A DNA stretch of 51,928 nt from Chromera velia (GCA_018398765.1 JAHBMJ010004910.1:23828-75755); one strand, 5' to 3'; positions 1 through 11,030 are shown, numbered from the stretch's first letter. Translations and numbers: made by a program. Notes: a model not told the origin generated them from the letters alone.

Positions 1-42
<42 letters not shown>
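1..42. repeat. (CT)n microsatellite at the window edge
   Basis: Pure CT dinucleotide run, followed by C/T-rich degenerate repeats (gcctgcctgtc-like) to about 150. A second run, (CT)n followed by (GT)n, lies at about 403-453. Reading frames across these runs encode only low-complexity Ser/Leu or Cys/Val strings and are not genes. Confidence 0.95.
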
Positions 43-46
<4 letters not shown>

Positions 47-399
47 GCCCGTCTGTTCGTTGGTCTGCCTGCCTGTCCACCGATTGTTTGTCCATTCGTC
101 TGTTGGTGGGTCGGCCAGTCTGCCTGGCTGCCTGCCTGGCTGCCTGCCTGTCAATCTGATTTCTTTGCTTCTTGTGATTGGCTGTCTGAAATGGGAAACA
201 ACAAATTGTGGAACCATACTGCCTGTTGTTTTGTTTGTGGAAATGACGAGCACAGTTGATAAAAAAATGAGTGAATGAATGAATGAAAGGATGGCTGACT
301 GACTGGCTGACTCAGTGATTGTTCCACTGACTGCTTCTGGGAAAAAAAGGCAGAAACGTGAAAAAATTGTGATATGGTCTGTGTGCCTGCGTGCGTGTG

Positions 400-450
<51 letters not shown>

Positions 451-902
451 TGTGCCCCTGCTCTCCTATGTGTGTGGCTTTACCGGTTGTTTTTCTGGTT
501 GGTGAGGATCTGTCAACGAATGTTCTCCTCATCTGCACGTTCCTGCCTCATCAAAGCTTCTCTCTCGTGTAGTGCTCTCCCGCTTTCTCCATGCTTGAAT
601 TGCTAAAATCGTCTGTGGCGGCCTTTCCCCTTAGCTTTGCCGTGTTGGACCTTCTCACTCGCATTTGTCCCTCCCAGTCTTCCCTTCCACCTATCTGATC
701 GTGTATCTCTCTCCCTTCTGCCGTCATGCTGTCAATCAATTCTCTCCCTTTCTTTAAGGACCATCGAGGGCATCTCTCTCTCTCTCTCTCATGTGTTCAG
801 TCTGCCAACTGTACCCTACACTGGAAATGCGTGCCTCCTGCTTTTGTGTCGATGTTGATTCGACGTCGGACTTCATGGATGTTTCTGCATGCATGCAGGG
901 TC

Positions 903-1052
903 TCCGAAGCGGCCTCTCCTGGGTGTGCACAGGCAGTGGAGGTCCTCCAGGGGTGTCAGAAAGAACTGGAGGAGTACTTGCAAATCGTGGATGAGACCCC
1001 GGCAATGATGCCCACACCCAAGCTTGTCAATGCCCCACCCTGGCTGAAGTGA
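903..1052 (+). CDS. Terminal exon of a gene entering from the left (unknown function)
   Basis: A short open stretch ends with TGA at 1050-1052. It reads as an acidic, amphipathic C-terminus with segments like KELEEYLQIVDETP followed by a Pro-rich end NAPPWLK. Possible 3' splice sites lie just upstream: a tgcatgcag ends near 898 and a tgtgcacag near 932, and in-frame coding looks best after the second. The composition (E/Q/L heptad-like, then an ordered proline end) looks like real protein rather than the low-complexity frames around it. The rest of the gene should lie left of the window. I do not recognise the family. Confidence 0.4.
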   Translation, partial: SEAASPGCAQAVEVLQGCQKELEEYLQIVDETPAMMPTPKLVNAPPWLK

Positions 1053-3091
1053 TTCAATCGATGAATGTTTGACCCTAGCGAGGACCCTAATTCAATCAAT
1101 AAACGGACCTGACACCAATTTATAGTTTTTGCAGACTGTTGGATCAATCTCATGATGTCAACTGTCCGAGGCCTCCTCTGTTGTGTTCTTGTTTTGTTGC
1201 TTTCTTTTTCTTTTCGTTTGTTGAACATCTTTACCAGTATCTTCGTTTGGCTTCGCCTCCAACCTCGCGCTCAATTAAAAAGTTACTACCAACTTAATTC
1301 CTTAAATTTGTTTCTGAGTTTTGTTTAAATTCCTCATGATGCACTTCATCTTTCTCGGGACTTTTCAACCTGATCCTATCTTGGGCGCTGAGCCGCTAAG
1401 TTATTATAAAACTACCTTATCACAATTGGGAGTCAAATTCTCAGTCAATAATTTGGGACCAGTTAGGATAATTCGAACCCCCCAATTAATCAATTAATTA
1501 AAATCTAAATCTGTTAATTAGAATCCAATCTGAAACTATTTTTAGTATACAAAAAAATCATTATAAAAAAGTCTCTTTAATAGCGTCCATGCAGATGGCA
1601 TATGCATTTTTAAAAAACATAAAAAACTTATCACTCTGAACAATTAATATTTCACAGTAATTTTTATCTTAAATTAAAATGATGATCGCGAGGTTTTTGT
1701 TATGCATGCTGCATCCCCTTAAATTAAGGTTAATTAGAAATGTTGATTTCCAATTGGAAATCTAATTTTTTAATTTTCTAATTGGAATTCCATATCTTTG
1801 AATTAGACGATTGGTACATTAAGTTTCCTTAAGAGAGAAGTACGTAACATCTCTGCATGATACTAGTATATTATATTAAAACAGAGGTAGACAGAGGACG
1901 ATCGGTGTCCAAAAAGAGATGTACATAACATTTGTGATACAAATTAAATTTGTTTAATTTTATTGTAATTTGTTGTCGTCTAATTGCATTTCAATTCTTC
2001 ATAAGACATATTTAAAAGGAAAAAACAAACGAAAGATCATCAAAAGCCATGTCAGGGCTTTGCAGCTATAGATTTAATTATCGAAGCTGCATATGCTCTC
2101 CGCGAGGACGTACAGCGCGTTAGTTCGGGTGTTCATAGTATGTCCCGGTACTACAACCCGCATATTGAGTGCATATACTTCATTCTGACACTTACCATTC
2201 GCGTGCGAATGCGCGTGAGCCTGCGAACCTGTGCAGTTTTTCTGTGCATGCATGCATGCAGACTTGTATATATATATTTTTTTGCATAAAGTGGGCTCGA
2301 ACAGATCCAGGTACATACTACAGACAGATCAGGCTGAGTTCTTTCGATCTCCTTGCTCCTTGTTTCATCCCTCGTACATCCACGGCTGATAACTGTTTTC
2401 CATTCAACAAAAACGTGAAAGTGCACCAGGTTCTAGTCAGTCATTCTCTTAAAACTTTCAGTCTGAGATCGATCGACTCTTTAGTCCATCCGGCTCTCTG
2501 CCGCCATGTCCAACCTTTTTTTTTAGAAGGGGTCTGTCCTGCGGTAGAAAATTATACAAGGTATACAGCAAGGCACTGCTCTACTCAGACCATCTCGATG
2601 GTCAGTGGGAGAAAAGAAAGGAAGAGCCTTCTGAGATTTGAACAAAACATGCATCCTTGATTCATTTTTCAATCCATACACATCTCCGTGATCTGCCTTC
2701 TGCTCTAGTATGGTCTCGAAGAGGCAATATCAGGATGTTATACGGATTGAAACCGATCGCAGACTCTTCTTTTTCTCCAGCAGAGTTGTCTTAGTGCCTT
2801 TCTTTCAACGCAATAGATCTACACATAGGCGTACCACGCTTACTTTTGCATTCTCTCTTTGTTTTCTAATGTCCAGGAGGGGGGGAGAGGGCTTTCCATG
2901 AAGTTTTTGTTTCACTTTCTGGCTCTTTCTTCTTCTTTCTTATTCTTGGTTGCCTGACTTTTTTCTTTTCTTTCTTTTCCTCTTCCTTCTTACCTTCCTC
3001 CCTCCCTCCCTAGCTCCCTCCTTCGTTTGTTTGTTTGTTTCTTTCTTTCTTTCCTTGGTTATCACATTTTTCCTTTTTCGCTTCTTTGTAG
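1053..3091. other. AT-rich intergenic DNA without a supported gene
   Basis: From about 1260 to 2080 the DNA is strongly AT-rich with many ATTAA/TTAAT words and no sustained open frame. From 2100 to 3090 composition is mixed, with C/T-rich tracts near 2920-3070. A 163-codon plus-strand frame at 2169-2660 has Cys/His-rich random composition and no flanking splice logic, so I do not call it. No tRNA or rRNA signature was found. Confidence 0.5.
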
Positions 3092-5511
3092 ACCAGGAAA
3101 TCTCTCAAGTCCAGCCCAATTTAGAGATTTGCCAGAGAACGCTTGCCCGTCTACAGTATCAGAATCATTATCTACAAGAAATGGTCAGTGAAAAAAAAAG
3201 GCATGCGCGTGCTGCAAATCTTGGAGTCTGGACATATGTGCTCACGCACATTTACACATCTACAATACTTTGTTTCTCTTCAACTCTCTTACACCTAATT
3301 TTGTTCATCTTTCTGTTTTCTCTGTAGCAAACTCCTTGATGACCATGAGGGTACAATGTCATGCATGCAGTTCTGTCAACAGTCATCGATCATCGAAAGA
3401 TGTTGAGCTAGAATGCAGGAGCCTTGCCGATGAGGTCTATATATACATTGAATTAAGAGACAATGCTGCGCCTACGTGACTTTTTGGCATAATTCAACCA
3501 GGCACTCCACTTTTCCTATATATCATGATGCGATACTCTCTTCTCTGCCATCCTCTGCATGACTTGAAGTTCTTTTGAGTCCCCCCTCTCTTCTCTGTTC
3601 AAGTGGCGGCTCCGGATCCCACAAGCCCTAGAAGGTTAGACTCTCAACTACCCTAGCTTGTTCAGCGCCTTCTTGAGCCCTCTTGGGTGAGATTGAATGA
3701 AAGTGAATCTGACTGACTTAGAGCTGTATTGGTGCATGCATGGATATCTAAACTTCGCTTAAAGTTCTCTTTGACCATTCTTTCCTTTTCTGCCTTCTAA
3801 GACTCATTGGTTTCGTTTGAATAAGTCTGCAACTCCTAAAAATTGTCCATGTGTTACCTCTTTAGTCTTGCCGCGACCCTTTCTTCGCTGTTACCTGCTT
3901 TAAATTTGTATGCAGATCTCCTTCCAGTTCGCAGATCCAGGCCCTTGTGAATATACAACTGCCTTCTCCTTGAGAGGCTTTCGTGAAAGGTGTGAAGTCT
4001 GTGGAGGTCAGGCAGAGCGTATGAATAACGACTGCAAGGCGGTCCATCCAAGTGAAAAGGCCAGATTTTAGAATTTTGTTCATAGCGTTGGAATACAAAT
4101 AGTTCTTTGAAAATGTAATGTTTCGGCTGCATGTATGTGCTTTGTCGCTCTGCTTCTCCGTGAATGCAGATTTCAACTCCATCTCAGACACCCCCCCTCA
4201 GACTTGAGGTCAGTGCGTATGCCTCCAAAATGTTGACCACTTCTCCTTACTGAACCAGAACATGCACTTCATGAATCGTACAGAAGTCATGCAGAAGTCT
4301 GATATTTCGATAGCCATCGGATTCTTTTACGTGCTCTTCCATTTTTTTTGTTTTGCTGACATGTCTTCTGTCTCTCAGCGAAAGAGCTGGACTGTGTATT
4401 TTATTTAACCTTTGATCGAATCTCCTTTCACTGATGTGTGACCGGTACAGCCTGTCCCTGCCTGCTGCGTGGCTTTACTCCACCGCTACATCGATCAGAC
4501 GTTTTATAAGATAGAATACATAGATGTTCGAAGAGTAGCTAGAGTAAATTTCCGGCTCTTGTCATCCTATCTGCCCTACGACTCATATTGAACTCCCTCT
4601 TTCTTATTCTTTTGGCCACTCTACACTAGCTGATATTGAAGTTAATTGTGTTGGATTCGATTTATTGGTGTGACATGTACCTACTTTTTTTCTACTCTAC
4701 ATGCATGCAGCGTCCATAACTGGAATATATTCACGGCGAGGACCCCAAAATACTCTCTCCAGAGAAGGTTTTGCGTGGAGCTGCCGAATACGGGGTGAGT
4801 GGCCTCTCTTGGTCGGGCTTTTCTCGTTGCTTCTCATCTCTTCTACGCTCTGAGCTTCAGACAGTTGATTGTAGATAAGATCCTTCTGCAACTTATGTTC
4901 TCTCTCTAATTGAGGAGAAACTAAGGCAGTGAATTAGAGGACCTGCAGCAAAGTAAAGTAATGTATCATGATTTTAGACAGTAGTCGCAAGCTTGTGTTA
5001 TTTCTATGTAATGATCGAATTCAGATAATCTGGATGAAAAGCTCTTTCTCAAGTGTCCTCCAGGACCATCTCGATACATTTTGACGATCGGTGCATAATA
5101 CACTGCATATCTACTACATGCAGCCTAGCAAGACTGTGAAAGTTTCATTCGATTCGGCAGACTAGTGCCGCGGTCAAAATGGCTGAGAAAGGAAGACTTC
5201 CGATACGTGAAAGCTATATAGAAGGATGCAGATATATGTTGATATGGATGCTTACTTTCAAGACTTGCATGGTGTTTTTGAATGATGAAATTCCGGCATG
5301 CAGGAGTACTGCATTCACACGCTGGTTGAGAAGAATCTTCTACTTCAAGGAAAGCGCGAATACGTGGCAATGTTTGAGGTATGTCTACTTGTACCGGATG
5401 TACATGCACAGACTAGTTGATGAATCAGATGCGGTCAATTATTTCTTCATTCTATTTCAGTCTGGCCTCCTCCTGCATCGATTTTTGATGGATTATGCCT
5501 CCGCACAATGA
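3092..5511 (+). CDS. Possible multi-exon gene, plus strand, structure unresolved
   Basis: Several short islands look like exons. 3092-3181 lies between a tttgtag acceptor and a GTCAGTG donor and encodes a Gln/Leu-rich, coiled-coil-like segment (QRTLARLQYQNHYLQ). 3371-3434 follows a catgcatgcag acceptor. 5302-5378 lies between gcatgcag and GTATGT and encodes HTLVEKNLLLQGKREYVAMF, in phase 0 at both ends. A final piece after tatttcag at 5459 would end at the TGA at 5509-5511. The phases of the 3 kb islands do not join cleanly, and an island at 4711-4793 has a stop in its most protein-like frame. The span may hold one gene, parts of two, or a decayed one. Confidence 0.25.
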
Positions 5512-5839
5512 ATTTGTTAGCTAGTATGATTGAGCTTTGATAAATGCATTGTATATTCAGCTGAATTATGAATCTGATTGTTTGCATTTCATGCAGACAC
5601 TCATCCTACATGCGTTTAATTCCTGCAATGCCTGATTTTCCTTCTGCATGGAAGTGCAGGGACGCACCTTCCTCTTCTGAATCATTGATAAACAAGCCCT
5701 CAAAGATTTCATCAAGTAACCCAGCCGATACCTTTTTCAGATCCAGTCAGTCGTGTGACCACTGCATGGTCCGACAAGTACAGTATGTCATTGAGTCGAC
5801 ATTGACCAACCAGTCACTGAGGCCCAGGGTCTGGCACTT

Positions 5840-6380
5840 ATATTGGGTTACAGGTTTCAATACTCCTTATACATAAGGGTATACCCCCCTGTAATGTTAC
5901 CCTTACTTCAAAAGTGGTCCCAATCGATCAATCTTATCAGGTTACGTCTAAAAATAGTGAAAACATCTTCTGTTGATTGAGGTTACATGAGAAACTGATG
6001 AAAAACGATGTGTCCCTTTCACTTTATAACCAAACCCCTTGTAACCTTGTAACCTGTAACCTAAAATAACCCTCTTCAAAAGTGATGTAACCTTCGTCTA
6101 CATGCATTTTAAAGTGTTTTTGAAGTGATTTGAAGAGTTTTTGAAAGTTGGCTTTTTGGTCGGTTACGGACCTCAAGACCGCCTGTAACCTTGTAACCTG
6201 TAACCTTGCAAGGGGACATATATAATAAGAGGTGTAACCTCATGTAACCACATAACCTATACAGTAAAAGTGATTGATTTCAAAGTAACTCAACATGCCG
6301 GACCTCCAGCTTGTGTGAAAAGCTTGTCCAAATGTTTTTTGGTTCATTTTTTATGTCATTTTTACACTTGTAACCCTATA
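5840..6380. repeat. Cluster of GTAACC/GGTTAC motifs
   Basis: The hexamer GTAACC or its complement occurs more than a dozen times in about 540 bases, against an expected one every ~2 kb per strand. Two near-identical cores, ttgtaaccttgtaacctg, lie near 6036 and 6180. Spacing is irregular, so it is not a simple minisatellite. It lies between the candidate gene on the left and the 3' side of the minus-strand gene at 6541-9230. Confidence 0.7.
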
Positions 6381-6540
6381 TGAGCCTAAGAGTGCCGCCT
6401 CCTAGCCGGAGATCCCAGGGGAACCCCTGGAGAAATATCCACAGAGCGGGGTAAAGCTTTTGAGAGAGGCAGAAAGCGGGGGACTTTTGGAGGCTTCGCT
6501 TCCCCCCCCCCCGTATGGACCAACAGTAGACGTCTCTCAC

Positions 6541-9230
6541 TGGATGGACCCCCTGAACCTCCCCTCTTTCTTCCTTCTTTTTCTTTCTTCTCTCTCTCCT
6601 GCTTCAGCTTTTTCTCCCTTGCTCTCTCTTCTTCTACTGCCTCCCGGAGCTTTGTGTCAGTCTCAATCTATAAACAGAGAAACAGGCAGGCAGGATGCCA
6701 AAATTTACCGAAACTCAAAAGGTATTCAGGCAGGGAGGCAGGCCGAAACTCAAAAGGCATTCAAACAGGGAGGCAGGCCAAAACTTAAAAGGCATTCAGG
6801 CAGGGAGGCAGGCCCAGCCCGAAACTCAAAAGGCTTTCAAACAGGCAGAACAAACGAAATGTGCAAAGCAATCAAGCAGGCAGAACAAGCGAAGCAAGCA
6901 GCATATGATTACTTTATGATCCAGTATGCTCTGGTGCATTATGACCTAGTGTGCTCTGGGATAAATGAATGACATTGTGCACGGACCTTTTTCCCCCTCA
7001 GACCAAAAAAAAAAACATACCAATCCAGCATGAATTGATGGAGTCGTTCGTGGAACCGCGTGGAACTGCTCTTCGCTCAGATGTTGGGACTGCAGGAGAT
7101 TTAAGTCAGTCTTCGCAAACCATTTGTCAGAGGCAAGGGCATAGGCCTTGTCGAAGCTAAAGATGGTCAAGTCATAAACCTGCAAAGCAAACAAGAGGTA
7201 ACAAGAGAGATGAACACGGATAAAAAAGAGATCAGGCAATCAAACAGCTAGGCAGAACGAGTGAAATATACAAGGCAATCAGGCAGGTAAAACGAGCGAA
7301 ATGTGCAAGGCAATCAGGCAGGCAGAACAAACGGAATGTGCAAGACAATCAGGCAGGTAGAACGAGCGAAGCGAGTATGACATGATTGCTTTATGACCCA
7401 GTGTGCTCTGGTGCTTTGTGACCCAGTGTACTCTGGGGGAAATGAACCTCAGACAGCCTGACTTACTTTTCGTGTGGCACTGCCCCCTCTCCCGTCTGGA
7501 ATTGCTTGGAAGAAGTCATCCCATTCCCTTAACTTGCATCCTGTGAGATTCTCTCTAGCGCCATCGACCAGCTTTACAGGGGCCCCTCGAGTCGCGAAGG
7601 CCACTTTGTCCTGACTCTCTTGGCGTTTTACCTTCAACTGCAAAGCAAAGCGGCAGAGTTCAAAGCAATATAGAAAACAGAAAGGTTCTATGAAGATGTA
7701 TGGATCAGGCAGGCAGAACAAGCGAAATGTGGGAAGCAATCAGGCAGACAGAACGAACGAAATGTGCAAAGCAATCAGGCAGGCAGAACGAGCGAAAAGT
7801 ATAAAGCCATCAGGCAGGCAGAACAAGCGAAATGTGCAAGGCAGTCAGGCAAGCAGAACGAACGAAATATGCAAGGCAATCAAGCAAGCAAAACGAGTGA
7901 AATGTGCAAGGCAGTCAAGCAGGCAGAATGAGTGAAATGTGCAAGACAATCAGGCAGGCAGAACGAGTGAAATATGCAAAGCAATCAGGCAGGCAGAACG
8001 AACGAAATGTGCAAAGCAATCAGGCAGGCAGAACGAGCGAAATGTGGGAAGCAATCAGGCAGGCAGAACGAGCGAAATGTGTAAAGCAATCAGGCAGGCA
8101 GAATGAACGAAATGTGCAAAGCCATCAGGCAGGCAGAACGAGCGAAAATTTAATATGCAAAGTAATCAGGCAGGCAGAACGAGCGAAATATGAGCGAAAT
8201 CTGCAAGGCAGTTAGGCAGGCAGAACGAGCGAAATGTGCAAAGCAATCAGGCAGGCAGAATGAATGAAATGTGCAAAGCAATCAGGCAGGCAGAATGAGT
8301 GAAATGTGCAAGACAATCAGGCAGGTAGAACAAGCGAAATGTACAAAGCAATCAAGCAGGCAGAATGAACGAAATGTGCAAAGCAATCAGGCAGGCAGAA
8401 CGAGTGAAAAGTGCAAAGCCATCAGGCAGGCAGAACGAGCGAAATGTGCAAGGGAGTCAGACAAGCAGAACAAACGAAATATGCAAGGCAATCAGGCAGG
8501 CAGAACGAACGAAATGTGTAAGACAGTCAGGCAGGCAGAATGAGTGAAATGTGTAAGACAATCAGGCAGGCAGAATGATTACTTTATGACCCAGTAAGCT
8601 CTGGTGCTTTGTGACCCAGTGTGCTCTTGGGGATTGAATTTGTTTGATAATAAACAAGAGAGAGAGAGAGGAGCAAAACTGACCGCAGCAATTGCAGACC
8701 CCATCGGAGTCATCGTGTTATAGTTTATGTCGGTCGTGTGCGGCCACACTTCTGCTGCGGAATCCGGTGGAGGAGGGCCCAACAAGGTAAGCTAAAAAAT
8801 CCCAAACTCAACCACTGGGGCGAGTTTTGAAACTCGACTGGCCTTTGTATCATTCGATATCTTCGCCTTCCTTTCAAGCTGCTCCCTCACTTTTTCTCCA
8901 ATTTGTTGATTATAAAACTCCTCTCCTTTCTTCAATAGAAAGTCCAGTCTCTCAAGGCCTTCCGATGGATACTCTGCTAGGATACTCTGCCTCTCCCAAG
9001 AAAGAAAAGAAATGGTTTGCACACATATTCATTATTGCTTGGAATATTATAAACTTAACTTTGTTGAGGGAGTCATTAGGATTGAGAGAAAACAGCACTC
9101 CCAGTTCAACATACACGTCAAAAAAACTCTTGTCCGGAGTGGCCATACCGTACTTCTTTACCGCAACCTTCTTTTTTGGGACTCCGGCCGCGGCTGCAGC
9201 GGCTTCAGGTTGCCATGAATCGACCTCCAT
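6541..9230 (-). CDS. Unknown protein, six exons, minisatellite-filled introns
   Basis: Reading right to left, the ATG is at 9230. Proposed exons are 9230-9063, about 8980-8813, 8791-8684, 7637-7467, 7179-7021 and 6667-6541. Exons 3, 4 and 5 are 108, 171 and 159 nt, all phase 0, with good donors (gtcagt, gtaagt, gtatgt) and acceptors (ttttttag, gctttgcag twice, tttatag). The N-terminus has an Ala run then VPKKKVAVKKYG; exon 2 is a charged helix (FLLKKGEEFYNQQIGEKV); exon 6 is a Glu/Lys/Arg coil. I recognise no domain. Exons 2 and 3 are in the same frame, separated by one TAG at 8794-8792, so their junction is either a 21-nt intron or a nonsense codon. The 3' end is open: after exon 6 a gtgaga donor is available, otherwise translation runs on about 45 codons to a TAG near 6398. 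The gene is probably incomplete as described. Confidence 0.55.
6709..6905. repeat. Minisatellite array A (intron 5), with ancestral-looking variant units
   Basis: The left part (6709-6845) consists of about four ~35-38-bp units of the form gaaactcaaaaggcattcag plus a cagggaggcaggcc tail. It grades into the aacgaaatgtgcaaagcaat unit that dominates the arrays to the right. It therefore preserves a transition between two related unit types. Confidence 0.85.
6906..6960. repeat. Boundary module copy 1
   Basis: A ~55-bp sequence containing tgattactttatgatccag, tctggtgca and gacctagtgtgctctggg. It sits between minisatellite array A and exon 5 (7021-7179) of the minus-strand gene. Matching copies lie at 7380-7440 and 8577-8633. 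Confidence 0.85.
7232..7378. repeat. Minisatellite array B (intron 4)
   Basis: About four units of the 35-bp repeat, consensus core caggcaggcagaacgagcg followed by aaatgtgcaaggcaat. Flanked on the left by exon 5 (7021-7179) and on the right by boundary module copy 2. Confidence 0.9.
7380..7440. repeat. Boundary module copy 2
   Basis: Contains tgattgctttatgacccagt, gtgctctggtgctttgtgac and ccagtgtactctgggggaa. It is about 26 bases inside intron 4, counted from its donor at 7466 on the minus strand. Confidence 0.9.
7700..8575. repeat. Minisatellite array C (intron 3), ~25 units of 35 bp
   Basis: Long tandem array of the same 35-bp unit. Units differ by scattered transitions (aacgagcg, aacgaacg, aatgagtg, aacaagcg) and one has an extra aaatttaat-like segment near 8147. 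Because 35 is not a multiple of three and the unit has no stops, long frames run through it on the plus strand. These are artefacts, not genes. The array lies between exons 4 and 3 of the minus-strand gene. Confidence 0.95.
8577..8633. repeat. Boundary module copy 3
   Basis: Contains tgattactttatgacccagt, aagctctggtgctttgtgac and ccagtgtgctcttgggga. It lies about 45 bases inside intron 3 from its donor (8683 on the minus strand). Confidence 0.9.
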
Positions 9231-9316
9231 TTTCAAATCTAGACTGCAAATTATGTACTACGTACGTATACAGTAGCTAACAGGAGGATCGATCAACAAG
9301 CTAGAGTTCGAATTGA

Positions 9317-10045
9317 TCACAGCTCGGCAGCCATATAGCCGGCGTGCATATGCCACGCCCGCACCTGCAGCGCAAATGCAGCCTGTGCCGGGCCCGCGCC
9401 CTGCATGCGCTGCCTGTGCCCGCGCCTACAGCCAGCTGTGCCTGCGCCCTGCGGCCTGCCCCTAGGCCTGCCCTGTGCCTGGCGCAAGGGCGAGGATGTG
9501 CTTAACACACCCTGCACCTGTGTACAGAAACATATGACAGGGGTGTGTCGGACATACCCCGGGCATGTGTACTTGTATGCGTGGCACAGCCCAGCGTGTT
9601 GGTGGTCGAGAAACTTCACGTGCTGGTCTTGCTGCTTGCGTCCCATCATGTCCCATCCTCTCCTTCTTGGTTGAACTTCTTGAAAAAAGACGAGAATCTG
9701 TCCCACAGTGAAGGTGACAGATCGCGAGAAAGCGCTCGACTCTTGCATAGAAGTCGGTACGAAAGCCTGGCTCCAGGTGAAGAGGCTCAGACAAAGCTGC
9801 ATAGACGGAGCCGCCTGGAGTGCGTTCCATTTGGCATACAGGCCTACCACTTCCAGAGGGAAGGGAAGTGCTCCCAGAGTGAAGGGAGGCAAAATGCTCC
9901 GAGGGAACAGAGATGGTTGGAAGTGGTTCTCATCCTTGTATATGGATGAAGTGATCGTTGATGCTGGTGATGGAATGCGAAGCACCAAGATGAGGTCGTG
10001 ACTATAAGAGACGCAAAGAGCAGCTGCCTCTGTCCCTTCTGCCAA
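9317..10045 (-). CDS. Uncertain 242-codon open frame
   Basis: An open frame runs over 9317-10045 on the minus strand. Its first two thirds (10045 to ~9640) have balanced amino-acid use. The C-terminal third crosses a GC-rich degenerate repeat (gcctgtgcccgcgcctgcag-like, 9355-9480) and is probably not coding. The plus strand is also open for about 98 codons at 9708-10001, so strand is not certain. No family is recognised and no splice signals decide the case. It lies upstream of the unknown gene starting at 9230 and could be leader or promoter DNA instead. Confidence 0.2.
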   Translation of the reverse strand: MAEGTEAAALCVSYSHDLILVLRIPSPASTITSSIYKDENHFQPSLFPRSILPPFTLGALPFPLEVVGLYAKWNALQAAPSMQLCLSLFTWSQAFVPTSMQESSAFSRSVTFTVGQILVFFQEVQPRRRGWDMMGRKQQDQHVKFLDHQHAGLCHAYKYTCPGYVRHTPVICFCTQVQGVLSTSSPLRQAQGRPRGRPQGAGTAGCRRGHRQRMQGAGPAQAAFALQVRAWHMHAGYMAAEL

Positions 10046-10140
10046 GTTGTCGATCGAGATTCTTTTATGTTAGGAGAGTAAGTGAGAAAGAGTGAATGAG
10101 GCTGCCTGGTCATCCCGGGAGCCGGCACCACGTGAAGCAA

Positions 10141-10751
10141 CAGCTAGTATATGAGCGTCAGAGCTACTCAGTACTAGGCTATAGCTTCACCTAGATATGA
10201 TCTCAATCTTGTGGCCTCATCGACAAAAGGAGTGTCAGTGTACGTTCTCGCTATTTAGCCTTTAGATAGGCCAGTTTGATGCAGTACTTTCTGCCTGATT
10301 GCATTTGTGCATGCTTTATCAATCGGACGTGCGTGCTGCATGTATGTGCATACATTTTTACGTCACCTGCGCTCGCTTTACGCACAGGCCGTGAAGCTTC
10401 GACTTGGTACAGATTGATTTAACTTCGTTGGTGCCACTTTACATGGGGTGTGGTGTAAAGCCTCAGCAATGGAGCGCAACAGTCAAGCGTCAGCGGCCGG
10501 AGCAGACAGCTCTAACGGGCTCCGAGGGCGGGGTTTGATATCTTAGCCTAGCTAAGGAACGCCCCGCCCTGCTAGCTCTGACAACAGATAGACATAGCAG
10601 GAAGGCCTAGTGCGGAACCTATCAATCAATCAATTAATCAATTAATTAACACCTTTGCTGTTCGCAAGGGCGACTTCTGGTAGAACGGCGACAGTGCTCT
10701 ACGTAAGGCACCAATTAAATCACTAATCACTAATCACTATTACTATATTAT
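10141..10751. other. Intergenic DNA with a GC hairpin and tail-like repeats
   Basis: No coding frame is supported. Around 10525-10575 a dyad pairs gggcggggtt with aacgccccgccc, with ttagcctagctaa in the loop. It is followed by (tcaa)n/(ttaa)n tails at 10620-10650 and three copies of aatcact at 10718-10738. Tandem tails like these are typical of LINE or SINE 3' ends, so an older element may end here. Confidence 0.4.
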
Positions 10752-10753
10752 AG

Positions 10754-10801
<48 letters not shown>

Positions 10802-11030
10802 CATAAATCGGAAAATTTCTGTTACTTTTTTCCTTACAGAATCTTATAGATTTTAACTAAAAATCTAGCGGACTATGATAGATTTAAAGCACTTCTACTC
10901 ACAGCTAGGATTCTTAAAAAATATGAATGTTTGTAAATGTTTGCTAGGAATGTTGACGATCAATTTCTCGTGAACTATGATGAATTAGAATTTGATGTTA
11001 ATGGTGCTTATAGTCTCACATTGTGACAGG
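10752..11030. repeat. Left copy of a ~240-250-bp direct repeat flanking the LINE
   Basis: Begins with a tagtctctct microsatellite, here extended by (TA)n, then runs from acataaatc to ctcacattgtgacagg. It matches 15887-16140 almost base for base. The differences I counted outside the microsatellite are all transitions and lie in the first half. Confidence 0.9.

Noticed and set aside
1380..1520. Possible tRNA (attcgaacccc near 1471)
   Set aside because: No acceptor or D-arm pairing could be found around the TpsiC-like word. No other tRNA-like structure was convincing in the window.
2169..2660. 163-codon plus-strand frame
   Set aside because: Cys/His/Tyr-scattered composition, no motif, no splice context, and the opposite strand is partly open as well.
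7690..8547. Three overlapping plus-strand frames of 80-103 codons rich in Arg, Gln, Asn and Ala
   Set aside because: They are the three frames of a stop-free 35-bp tandem repeat. The real coding sequence here is on the minus strand, outside the array.
7232..8575. Regular 35-bp repeats resembling a CRISPR array
   Set aside because: Units are directly tandem with no unique spacers, lie in introns of a eukaryotic gene, and no cas gene is near.
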